Origin: Trogon surrucura
Lineage: Eukaryota > Chordata > Aves > Trogoniformes > Trogonidae
NCBI GenBank assembly: GCA_020746105.1
Contig: CM036618.1
Coordinates: 119,027,161 to 119,091,160 of the forward strand
Direction of reading: 5' to 3'
DNA: 64,000 nt
In this document: positions 47,887 through 59,700 of the stretch, in pieces
Layout: every line of letters starts with the position of its first letter
Position numbering within the stretch: the stretch's first letter is position 1
The notes under the pieces: model-generated
What the model was told of the DNA's origin: nothing
What the model saw: the letters and a program-made list of their open reading frames with translations, nothing else
Databases searched by the model: none
Position numbers and translations under genes: made by a program

Positions 47887-50800
47887 TGTGACGGTCAACC
47901 GAGACCTTGCGTTTTGATGCTTAGAAAATCCTGAAGAGAAATGTTAACTTTGCTTTATTTAGTACTATTGTTATTGACTGATTTATATCATACCCCTCCT
48001 ATGTATAACGATACTCTACACCAAATAAATAAGGGAGCGTAAAACCTTCATCACGGCACATAAAGAATGAAAGCAGGCAGAACCAGGAATGTCAATAAAA
48101 TGCAAAAGTGGTTGGTAAACAAGTGTGGGGTTTATCCAATTCTTATTAATTTCTCTGGAATTAGCTGGATGGGATATTGCAGTGTCAAATACTTCACCAG
48201 AAAAGCTCCTAACAAGAAAATATAATATATCAAGTAACGCACAAATAGAAGAGGGAGAAAATGTAGATACTACAAAGCAGAGATACGACGTGGCTTGCAC
48301 AACCGAATATAAATTGAGTCAGGGAGCAACACTAAGAGAATATGCAAGATCTGAAACGCCTTTAAAAGCACTGTAATGTTTATAATGAAGAAATATCTAA
48401 TACAAAGACAATCTGGTACCATTCAGATCTCATCTCTGCTGTGCAAGTCCCCGGCGCCGTAAACCATATCATGGGCTTAGCCACGAGCTCACAACTAAGT
48501 ACCTGGTTTACAGAACCACCGCTACGTGTTACATGTGAAAATGAGAAAAAGTTGAAGAAAAGCTCCAAAGAAACAGCGCAAATTAATTTTTTTTTACATT
48601 TCAGTTTTGGCCATCAACAAATACCTTGGTTTGTTTCACTGTATCAGGGCTGTGCCCTTAAAGAGCTTCAAGACTTAGAGGCCCTGGATGTGCTTTAAAG
48701 CAGCACAGGAAATCACAGGCACAGATATGGTACTTGACCTTTAGTGGTGCAATGAAACCACTAAAATATATGTTAGGCTGCAAAACGCTGAGATCTTCGA
48801 CTGTGAAACAAAACAGGTATTGATTTTTCCTACACACCTTTTACTACGACAGTAAGTCAAACATAGTCGGTGCCCGATGATTCCGGTTGTTTGAGATATC
48901 ATGCAACGTGTTCAGTAAAAGTCAATAGCAGCGAGATTTTAGCACTTTTGCAGCTTGGGTTTGCTGGATGAAATTAACCAAAACTGTGGGTTAAATGAAC
49001 GTACGAGCAATATCTCCCTATAACTTACACAAAGTGAACGACTGCAGAAACCTACACATGGCCCCCAATACCTCCGAGTTCAATATGCGAGACAACACCT
49101 GGGTGAACACGGTTGGATTTCTGAGTTAACCACAACCAAAGGAAGATTTTGAGAGACTCCCATGCAATGGAGAAGTCCACGCCTCCAAGCAACAACTGCA
49201 AATTTCAACTCACAGGAGCCTGGACAAACCATTTGACCATTAATTGTTTTTAACGTTACTTAAATCAGCTAACTCTGGAATGGAAGCACCCCAACATATA
49301 TTTGACTCTTTAAGAACAAAAAAAAGCTGTTACAAGCTGAAGTAGCACACAACGGCACCAAATTCTAAAGAGAAACAATTTCATCCATCCAATATATTTC
49401 TGCAACCCAGAACACAGCGTTGGTTTTTACAGAGAGATACACGAGCGAGGATGGATTGGTCTTTGCGACTTTGGATGTGAGTCTGCAAAGCTGCTTCTCT
49501 CCCCGCCCCGCAGGTCCAAGCGGCTGAAGGCACGCAGTACTCTCCAGCGCATCCTTCCTACTCTCCTGCCGTATCATCATTCTCTACATACAAAGATCTC
49601 AGTGACTTCACTCCTGGTTGCTGTGGAAACGCTTGTGAGATCACCGAGGTCTCCGTGAAAACAGCAGGAACTGTCAGATTCAAAGTGTCTTCCGGTTTAT
49701 CCACGGAGCTCTACGCGTTTAAAATTTGTAATTAAAATCCACAGACAATAGGTCTCCTATTCTTAGTGGCCTTTCGTAGGTCACTAAATGGTCGAAGGAT
49801 ACTTGTGGACTCTGGGCAGAAGTCCAGAGCTTAGTGCTCAGTTACTAGTGAGAGAGGCAAGGTGCTCTGCAAAGGCAAAGCAACCCAACCCCAAATGGAG
49901 CTACCCACGCTGCCTACTTTGAGTATCTAAGCACCAGGTGGAGGGAAGATATTTAACTGAGATACTCCAGGGTGTTTTGTAAAGGCATCTCCCTGTCATC
50001 CATCAGGGTCCTGGAGGTGTTGCTGCTTCTCCACTTGCCAGCTGAGGCTTTTCAGGACCGCCAGTCTGAGCTATCAGGCAGGTTCTTCAAACGAGAGGAG
50101 CAACATCAGCATGGATGACCCAACCTTGCCACCCTTGCATACTCAAAATCTAGTCCCACCGCCGTGACAACGCCGTGTGACAGCGTCAACCCGAGCCGCA
50201 AGGCCAGAACTGCAGACCAGCAAAACCACGGGTCTCCAGCTGACTCCGGCGGGAGGGAGGTTGTGCAGGGCGAGCGCGGGGAGTCGGCGTCGCTGAGCAG
50301 GGTTAGTAACTGCAGCCGGGTTCCTCCCAGCTAAATCTGCCCCGTCCACAAATGACCATGAAAAAACCAGACGCCTCGCCATACCTTAAGTGAAAAAATA
50401 CGACCGAATAAATCCCAAGCATAAGACTTTGCACCTAATTAGTTAAATCCCCTTAAGACATGCAAAAAAAAAAAAAATTGCTAAAAGGGCTTTTAGTAAT
50501 TTGTAATAAGATGCTTAGATAATGTGCTCACTATCAAGGGAAGTTTCCAGTTTCACTGTACTCCATTTTTTAACATCTTGGCAGAGACGTTTTTCCTCCC
50601 TCTCACGCTAAAGACCTCCCACTGACACTGTAACGTTAGCCTGGGAGCAGCTGGCGACTATTTCTGATGAATGGCAGGTGAGAGGGTTTTTCACGCCAAA
50701 CCAAGACGCACGCAAAACCGACTTCGTCACCCTCGTCTCCTTCGTTTCGCAGTTCTAAAGAAGCCCGAGGGACGGCTGTTTGGGACAGGTGAATGTTCAC

Positions 50801-51685
50801 CTGGCATAAGCAAGCTGGCTGCACGGGGGAAAAAAACCAAAATAACTCCAAGAAGGAGTTGCCTGTCCGTCCTTCGGCTTGGCATCGCCACCCTCCTGCC
50901 CTACCAGGGGCTCTAGTAGGTTACCAGTGGCCAACACAGGCCAGATGGGTATCTGAGCACGATAGTCCACAAACAGATGAAAAGAAATCTCTTCTGGAGC
51001 TGACCCAGAATGAAATGGGCTTTCTCCGTGCAATAAAAAGGCAAAAATCAGTTGAACGGGCTAATTAAAACATTAGCATTTCTCTCCATCCCCAATTTTC
51101 AGGGGGATTTTCTTGGTTTGATTCTGTTCTTGCCTTTTTATTGCTTAATTTAGATTAATTTGGACCTGGAAACTTTATTTCAGAACGAGGAATTTGAAAG
51201 ACTTTGTGTTATTCAATCATTTCTTGCGTGGATAGTTATAGTCCTTTTGAAAGTGCATTTTTTCATCCCTGCGAAGGAACTGATGGCACAACCATTGCCT
51301 GCTCCCTATCCACCAACACGAAAACACACGAGAAAACTCTGCGTCAAACTTTATGTCCGAGCCTTTCATCAACGGGTAGATTCAAACCATGTAGGTTTCA
51401 AGCGGCGCTGGATAATACCGTGAAGACACCAACCAAAGATGGTTTTGCTGACAGGGGTGGTCCTGGCCTTTTAGTGCATCGTGATTGGAATCTGCTCTCG
51501 AGACCGGACTATTTTGACGGGCTGGATAAGGACCGACCGCTTGGTCTATCATTTTGGGTGTGCCAACACTTCTCCTGATTTCTGTACGTGAAGAAGGCAA
51601 ACACCAAAAATGCTGAGTGGTCCCAAGTGGCTCAGCTGTTACAGAAATCAAGGGCATCCAGAAACAACCAGGGCTGCTTCCCTCC

Positions 51686-51702
51686 TTTTTTTTTTTTTTT
51701 TT
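51686..51702 (+). repeat. Poly-T tract (17)
   Basis: Uninterrupted T17. No identifiable retroposed sequence precedes it on the minus strand, so it is listed as a simple repeat only. Confidence 0.9.
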
Positions 51703-53472
51703 AGAGTTCATCAAAATACATTTTTACACTGCTTCAGCTTTTTCTTTTTTTGGGCCAAGTTTCAGCAATAAACCTGCTTTATTAAACTGACATTTTGCAA
51801 GTAGTTAGTCCCGAAAATTGACTAAGCCCTTTTGGTATTAGAAAAATTGTTCTGGAGGCAGCTGAAATATTAAATGAAACCCAAAAAAAAATGGCTAATG
51901 GAACGGCAGGAAATCTGATTAATTTCTTTTTTTTTTTTTTCACAGAGCAATGCTGATGAAGCAAGATAGCCATTTTATTCAGCAATGAGGTAATTTGTTT
52001 GGCAAAAATAGAAACTACCTGAATCTGGGCTGAAAATCTAAACCGGGCTTGAGCTAAAGTTCAGAAGTATTATTTAAGTTCACTTGAATTGTGTTTTCGC
52101 ATTCCCACTCTATGATGGATTGGCACCCACACCAAATTAGGAGCGGCCAAGAGGTGGATGGGAAACTTGAAGAGCAGCAAAGTTCTGCCTGAAGCAAAGA
52201 GGTTGATTCATTTGGAAGGAGGTTTTCTGAGGAATCAACATTCCAACTCGGTTACCCGGCAGTTGCGGGCAATTAGATCGGATATTTGAAACTGCAGCCA
52301 AGTCACCGGTCCCGTGAATTTATTTTCTTATTCTCTCTTTAGTTAACTAAGCTCACCCTGAGAATCAAGGAATTCAGGAGCGGGTTTTAAAGAGAGGTTT
52401 CTAAGCAAACATCAAATACAGATGGATACGCCACCTTAGAATATTCGCAGGAACACACCGCGTCCAAAGTCACACAAACACTGTGAAAGATGTTTCTTCC
52501 CCGTCCTTTCTGCAGCTTTATGGAAAACTAAAATTGTGTAGTTGCACACGCAAAGCGCTTAGTCAGGTACTCCACATACCCTGCACAAACGGTTACGTGT
52601 TTTTTTTAGCTAAACACACCGTACTGAAGTGCCCAAATCAGATGGGCAGTTCCAAAGAACGACTGAACACACCCAAAAGTCAGGCTGCCATCCCTCTGTC
52701 AACCTCTGCTCAGCCTAGAGGAAGTCTACAGTAACGAAATTCTTATTTAAAGCCTTATTTAAGTGCTCGTATTTTCAAAGCATGAAAGCAGGCTTTATGT
52801 GCATATTATTTTATGGATTCCAACGCAGCTCGTTTTTACAAAAACTCTTATCGCCATGGGTTTTGGCAATTCCAAAGTTAAAGACGACAATTTCAGAATA
52901 TTGGTTTGTCGGATAATGTTTAAATTCTTGCCAGCTACTGTAAGGCTTTGGTTTTGTTTCTGTAGCAAAATAAGTAATTTTTTTCATTATGTTACTTTCC
53001 AACCTGCTCGGAGGAAAAGGGACAAGGCATTATTGCTGCCTAATAAAGCCAAGCCCCCGTGTTACACTGCTCTGAGCAGAAACACATCAGGCAAGGACTC
53101 GCTCGCGTTTCATTCTCGGTACAGAAAGAACATGATGGTTGTGAACGGAAAATGAGATTATACCGAACGGAACAAAAACTAGAAGACGGGTTGGGAGCAA
53201 CCCCAACCAATTGAGAGCATCGCTGCAAGCTTACAATTATTACAGATGACTGTTTCACCCTATAAACTAGGCTTTCCTTATGTTTCTGCTAAAGCTACAT
53301 TTGGAAAAGGACTGTTTTCCTGCCCTGCTTGGAGAGGATTTGGGGTTGTGCAGCACCGTTACGTGAATCTCACCAGCAAGCAGATCTAATAAAGCAAGCT
53401 GCACAACAACATACTGAAGTCACAGAGGTGCCTTCTGCTCTTTAAATCACGGCGGCTAAACCAAACCAACTG

Positions 53473-53491
53473 AAATAAATAAATAAATAAA
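53473..53491 (+). repeat. (AAAT)n microsatellite
   Basis: About four and a half tandem AAAT units. Confidence 0.95.
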
Positions 53492-53797
53492 CCCTCTCCC
53501 AGCTCTGCAGGCTGGTACAGCTCGGAATCATTAATCTCTCCAAGCGGTCTAGTCTAGTTTCTACGATGTCACCGTACATCGCAGTCCATGTCCGCATCCC
53601 AGAACGAGCGCCGATCTGGGAGCTCTTGATTTAATACATGTTGCCACACTGCCCTTGACCTCAGAAGGACTTTGAAGTTTTCTGGCTGGAGATGAAAGTT
53701 GCAGTATGTGTGGCAGAGCCGGGCTGTAGAGTAAGAAAGAATTGCTAACTCAACAACTTGTTAAAACACATCTTTCCAGAGCTTTTCTTTTTTATTA

Positions 53798-53821
53798 TTT
53801 TTTTTTTTTAAAAAAAAAAAA
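53798..53821. repeat. Perfect T12A12 palindrome
   Basis: Twelve T residues are directly followed by twelve A residues, a self-complementary tract preceded by more T-rich DNA. Such tracts are slippage-prone and disfavour nucleosomes; function is not implied. Confidence 0.9.
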
Positions 53822-54839
53822 CCCTAATAAACACACTATTTCCAGAATTTCGGTCAGATTGATGAGATGAGAGATGAATTTGAACAGACAGATAGATTAA
53901 ATCGAGAGTTATGGGGAAATTATTTCCAGTCCTCCAAATCTGGCCTGATGGTATCCATTTCCTCGTCCTCCTTAAGGATTTCTGCTGGAGCGCCGTCTAC
54001 AAAGCTGCGATCCCTGCGCGCATCATCAGGTTAGGAGCGGCAATTAGACGCGACCTGAGGGTATCTCCCCAGAGAGGGCTTTATTCTCCAACGAGGAGAC
54101 CAGGTTCAGAAGCTACCTGTTGGCAACGCTGCTATCCAAAAGAATAAAGAACTCGCACAGGTTCGATATAGCGTGACCGTATCTGCGCGAAAAACAAGAG
54201 ATGAAACTCCCCGAGATTATTGTTCGCCTCCCTGTCATATGTTCACGTCGTTCGGACCTAAAGCAGACATCTGTTGGACAGCTTAGCCACGTTGTAAAAA
54301 GGCCAGATGTAATTAAAGCGTGTACTCGTTTCTTGCCAATCAAAAGGAACTGAAAAGAAAAAAGAACACAAAACCAGAACACCGGATCACAGTTTTCTCT
54401 TTCTCATAAAGGATCGTATTTTCATGAGCAGGAGCCTCCTGAGCCTTCAATCTGCCGGGCAGAGATTCTCCCACAGGCAGGCAGGCTTTCAGCAGAAAAA
54501 AAAAAAAAAATAACCTTGTCAGATCTCTCTTTGGATCTCTCAAAATATTTTGTGTCTTCTTACCAGAAGAAGTAGCTCTTCATACTACTCTGTGCCTGAA
54601 GAACGTTAAATTTGAGCATATAAATAAGGAGATGGAGCAGTCCTATTTCATGACAGCCAAGGATGAACAAGTTTGACATCCTTGACATGGAGTATCTAAT
54701 ACTGAATTACTCTGATTTTGGACAAAGAGGAATCAAGTAGTCAGAAGCCAAAAGGAGTTAAGACCACTTTGTGAACCTAAGGGCTTGCAGGGGAAAAAAA
54801 AAAATAAATAAACTAATCCAAAAGCATAATCTGGTTTTT
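53822..54839. other. Single-copy DNA, no gene recognised
   Basis: No gene or repeat recognised. An A-run lies at about 54498-54511 and another at about 54791-54802. Confidence 0.5.
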
Positions 54840-55045
54840 ATGTCCAGATTGGATAAATTAGAAGTTACGGGCATGAACCGCCACCTGAAAAGTTCAGGTT
54901 GGAGACTAGCAACAAATTTCAGATCTGTAAGAGTGAAGAACCAAATGAGATTGCATGAATAAACACCGGAGATTTGTAAGAGCAAGTTCAACAAGCACCT
55001 ATCCAGAAAGTTAAAATCAGCCCTGCTCTGACCCACTCCTTGGGG
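54840..55045 (+). mobile_element. Probable ancient CR1-like LINE remnant
   Basis: Eroded text in CR1 order: a GGTTGGAGACTAGCAACAAA block (the family's 'gaggctggagactagggagaaatttc' segment), TTTCAGATCTGTAAGAGTGA, then GAGCAAGTTCAACAAGCACC (the 'ttcaacaaacacctgtcag' segment) and CAGCCCTGCTCTG close to the 3' end. It is heavily diverged, lacks a clear terminal octamer tail and has no open frame. I judge it an old CR1/L3-type insertion on the plus strand; the exact ends are uncertain. Confidence 0.42.
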
Positions 55046-56446
55046 TGACGTTGCTCCTCAAGATCCTAAATTCCACGTTGAATCAATTGTGTGGCCTGCG
55101 TCTCCTAGGAATCGGTTGTGTCACAACTGTTAAACCTTTTCCAAGCAATTGGTATCTTTTCAGCTCACAGCAGGAGGAGTTCAGCACTACGAGAAGGTTT
55201 TAACACCCTTTAAGCAACAAAACACTCGAACTGCCAAGCAAGAGAAACAGAATGTCGTCTTAAGGGCTCTCCTGCCAAAGAGAAAAGCTCAGCAAACTGA
55301 AGTTAAGCAAAATCACTTGGCCATCTTGCTAAGGTGGGTTAAGTTTCCTGGTGTTCAGGCACAAGAAATACCAGGGAAAGAAGTAGCATACAATCCCCCC
55401 ATTCCCAGTTAGTGAACTGGTCTGTAAATCACAATTGTTCACTGCAACAGTTTCCTGGAAGTACTTCACCAGAACAGCCCCACGCTGTCGTAGGTTTACA
55501 AAGCGCTTGCAAAACAGATTTTTTTGCAAAACAGATTTTCAGTAACTGAAATACTGGCAGACGCATGGGCTATTTGTTTGATTTTCCACACTGCGATGCT
55601 GGTATCACTCCTGTGAATCACGTATCAGGACTAAATCCATCCCTCGGTGGGATCCAAGAGCAGACTGACTGCGGGTTAGCAACTCCAGCACCTTTGATTT
55701 TTCTTCCTAATTTATTTCTGAAACACTATTCTCAGCCTGTTCCTGGTCAGAACTGTTTCTCATTGCTTGAAATCTCTTCTAATTCACTATTTTACCTAGT
55801 ACGTGCTGTTAATCAGCTCCAGGCAGCTCCCTGCTCAGCACCTTGCCCAGACCCGAGCCGTTTCTCGCGGCTGGCTCGCTCTCTGCGCTGACCAGGTGAA
55901 GGGGACACTGCTGGAATCCCGGCCACTTCCACGCGGCTGCTTTCTGCTGGGTCACTCACATTCCAAAGGGGGGAAAGAAAAGGCCTTTTCACACACGTGC
56001 ACACACTCAGTGACTAGTAAGACATAAGCAGATTGAATGATACGCTTAAAATTACAAGCAGGACCAACTATTGATGGCTTCCTTTTACTGCTCCTGCTGA
56101 AGGGCTCTGTTCACCGTGCAGGTGCTGACAGCTTGATGAGATTTTCAAGTTCAAGAGATGAACAGAAGCAAACACTAAATCCGAAAGAGAAGGAACTATT
56201 CTCATCCTGTTCGTTTGCACTTCAAAAAGTGGTGCTCCCGTTTCCCTCTTGCTCTCTCTTGGCTATAATGTGCCTTAGGTCATTCGGAGGTGGTTAAACA
56301 ATCCCAAAGTGCTACTGAATTGATCCCAAAAGTCATTTATCACACCTAATTAATATGCACATTTAAGAAGGGGAGGGGTTTTTTCCCCCCTTATTAAAAG
56401 CAGACGTGTCGGATCAGAGATGGACTTACAAACTCACTAAGGAAGG
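55046..56446. other. Single-copy DNA with a short direct repeat
   Basis: No gene recognised. TTGCAAAACAGATTTT is repeated at 55507-55522 and 55524-55539, a 17-base tandem duplication. Frames at 55565-55891 have no known domain. Confidence 0.55.
55507..55539 (+). repeat. Short tandem duplication, 17-base period
   Basis: Two identical 16-base copies separated by a single T. Local duplication; no function implied. Confidence 0.85.
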
Positions 56447-56724
56447 ACCAATGATAGGACAAGGGGTAATGGGCTGAAACTGGAACATAAGAGGTTCCGC
56501 TTAAACTCGAGAAGAAACTTCTTCTCAGTGAGGGTGACGGAGCCCTGGCACAGGCTGCCCAGGGAGGTTGTGGAGTCTCCTTCTCTGGAGACATTCAAGA
56601 GCTGCCTGGACACGTTCCTGTGTAGCATAATCTAGCCATTCCTGCTCTGGCAGGGGGATTGGACTTGATGATCTTTCGAGGTCCCTTCCAATCCCTAACA
56701 TTCTGTGATTCTGTGATTCTGTGA
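56447..56724 (+). mobile_element. CR1 LINE, 3' fragment (copy 7)
   Basis: Plus-strand CR1 3' end. It begins inside ORF2 at the ACCAATGATAGGACAAGGGG segment (the DRTRGNG-coding block), runs through the C-terminal ORF2 text and 3' UTR, and ends in three TTCTGTGA units (56701-56724). Its sequence is close to copies 1-3, with the TGGACTTGATGATCTTTCGA 3' UTR signature. It is 5'-truncated and in the opposite orientation to copies 1, 2, 3 and 5. Confidence 0.96.
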
Positions 56725-59700
56725 CAGGCTGCACCCACATTAGCCATCAAAAACTTCGCCAGGTAAGTCCAGGCTACTCATCAAGCTGCCTACAGCCAGC
56801 AGAGAGGGGCAACTATCTTCAGGGTATGATTCAACCCATCCTAAAATAACTGTCAAGGACAATACAAATTAATCATTCCATGGCAGTGAACATTTCTCTC
56901 CCACCAACTACAGACAGAGCCTATATCACTAAGACAACAAATTCCTGGGTGTTTAATTTACGTTAGATGACAAAAATCTCCCCAGAAACTCAACAGTCAA
57001 TCCCAAATTGAAGCCAGTCTTCTGAATCAGATCTCCTCTTCTTTATTTTGGGATCAAAGCTGCCAGACTCATCTTGCATTAACATTTCTTCTGCCAGACC
57101 TTCTTGTGTTACAGGTCCAGAAACTGAACACCCTACCAAAACATTCGTGCAATTTTTTCTTTTCTCAACTCTTCCCAAAAAAGTTGCAGGACTTCCCTGA
57201 CGAATTGTCATCTTGATTGTTTCCTACTTTCAGGAAGAGAGAGACAAACCACGTAAGTACCCACAAATTTATCTCAGCTCCACTCTGGAGTTATTTTAGG
57301 CTTGGCCATCAATTTAGCTGTGGGAAAGTTTGCAAACTATATGGCTGATTAAGCTTCAGCACCACTCCCAAGTCATATTGTGACACTAAACATTCTTTTG
57401 TCTATTTACATATCCTGACTTTCCCCCATGATAAAGTGATTTTTTATTTTTTTTTTAAACAAAGGTACTATTTACTTGCTTGGGTTTGGGGTTATTTTTT
57501 TCCAAGTCTGTCTTGTTTGGTCCTACAGTATATTCAATAAAATGTTTTCACACCACCAAATTTCTCACTGTTCAAACTTGCTACATTTGAGCGTTCTCGT
57601 CACACACGTGCTGTCTTTTGGTAGGTTTCTATCATCTGGTTTAGACCAAGAACTGCCGCCTAGATGGGAACTGCTCAGAAATCCACATTTCCACATGAAC
57701 TAGGGGAAGACATGACAGATCTAACGGGGTAGTTATCGTTAAACCGGCCGATTTCATACTTTGTCATACACTAATAGATGATAAAAACAAACACAAAGTC
57801 ATCCTGACTGCTCTAAATGGCCTTTTTGCTGCCATCTAACAAATGTGCAGCACAAGACATTTCACCAAGAGTTGCACTTCCAGGTTTTACAGCTCAGAAA
57901 CCATTGTGGCTCTTTAGAGGTTTGGGCTTTGCAAACTGATTTTCACATTTGGTTTCCCTGGACGCACGGTGACGAAAGATCTGACAGTATCTCCATGACC
58001 TCAGTCTACCGCATTTCACGGCAAAATGCATCAACGCTGCGTCTTCATGGTAGACAAAGAACTAAAACGCTTATTACGGGCTTTGTGACACCGTGACAGA
58101 AGTACAGATTTGCGCATACGATTTAAGATTTTACATAGCTTAGTTGAGCCACAGAAAGCACGCCTTTGGAAAACTAAAACTTCTAGTAAGTCTTCATATT
58201 CTTTTCAGATCTAGTTTCACCTCAGCGCTCTTTTCATTCGGTCCCTTCCCAGTTACGACTGCATCTTTTGGAAACGATGGTAACCTATATGGAGCACAGC
58301 ACAGCACGGGGTCTAATAAAAGCATTAAGCGATCCATCACCATCTCCTTAAGCTTATATTCTGCATTCAGGCTCTTAATCCTGACATTCCTGCGGCTTCT
58401 CTAAATGCTCCTCCAAAACATTTCCAAGACAAAGTCTCCCCCACCCCGGCACAGTACAGCAGCCCCATTCCTGCCTACTGTCCATAGGACAGTCTGGTAA
58501 GTCATTTCTAAATCAATTAGTCATAAAATATGCCAGTTTCTCACATAGAAACTGGATACAAATTGCTTTACTGATAGGGATCATATAGACAAATATTCCG
58601 AATCAGATGTCAAAGGCTCAGCTGGCTGGTCTTAGGAAAACAAATCTTGCCATTCTCGTTTCTCAAATGCAGCCCAGCCCAAAAGAACGCAGTGGTGAAT
58701 AATCCCTCCCGAATTCAGTTACAGAAGACCATTATGATTTACACATTATCATCATCACTTATGATGAAGGAAAATACAGACAAGCAATTAGCACTTAGAA
58801 AAACAACATCTGAGCGAAGAAAAGCCCTTAGCCTCATTTAGTCCATAGCCTAATCTTTAACTAATTGGTTGCACTCCCTCAGTTAAATCTCATATAAAAG
58901 CCTTAAATGCTGAGGCAGACAATCCCAATTTAATGGGCACCAAAAATCTTCTGAACTTTGTAGTTCATTGATTGCAAGTTTACGACACCTCTGGGTTCGC
59001 CTGCCTCCAAAATCTGTGGTCACTTAGTTCTCCTACAATCATACAGAAGCCGGAATTGGATCTAATCTCATCTTCTGTGTTCATCCCATAATGGAAAGAG
59101 AGTTTTCAGAGGGTGGCTCATCCCACCCTATTAGCTGAGGAGTGAAGGGGCACTTCCACAGAGGAGATCTGGAACCACAATTTTAAAAGGCTCAAGTCCA
59201 GTAAAATAAGCCCGTGCAAATCAAGAACGAGCCTACAATCCCAAGGAACGGTCTCACTCACTAAGTGGAATATAAATCCTCCGTGTACTTCTACAGAGGG
59301 AAAAAAACCTTCACGATCTCAGATTTTAGGGTTGCATTTCAAGGACACGGAGGAATTTCTGGAAGTGTCTGAGAAAGGAACTCTTGCTCTGGGTGTGTGA
59401 TACAGTGACTCAAATTTGCTTCCCCTTTGAAAAATGCCTCATTTATCTTCTCCCCTGTCACATTAAAAACGCCTTACTCCACAAACCTTGAAACGGGCAG
59501 GTTTCTTAGGCTTGCTCCTGTCACTGCCTAGGGTAGGAAGGAGAAAAGATTCGTTGACTCCATACTGATAAACACAACGAAAGAGAATATGACAGCAGAG
59601 AATGTCACTGCTGGCTTCCCAAATGGTCTTTGCTACCTTACAAAAGGCAAAAAAGACTTTTACACGTGATAGGAAGTCCCTCTTTATTTCACAGCCGCTA

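Larger units (their letters stand above)
47887..53797. other. Single-copy DNA, no gene recognised
   Basis: No coding gene or dispersed repeat is recognised. A CpG-enriched, GC-rich patch lies at about 50150-50340. Homopolymers are frequent (A14 at 50464-50477, T17 at 51686-51702) and an (AAAT)n repeat lies at 53473-53491. The 130-codon frame at 52763-53155 has no known domain. Confidence 0.55.

Noticed and set aside
56796-56816. Second CTCF-like motif (CCAGCAGAGAGGGGC)
   Set aside because: Needs an insertion within the core to fit, so the match is not credible.
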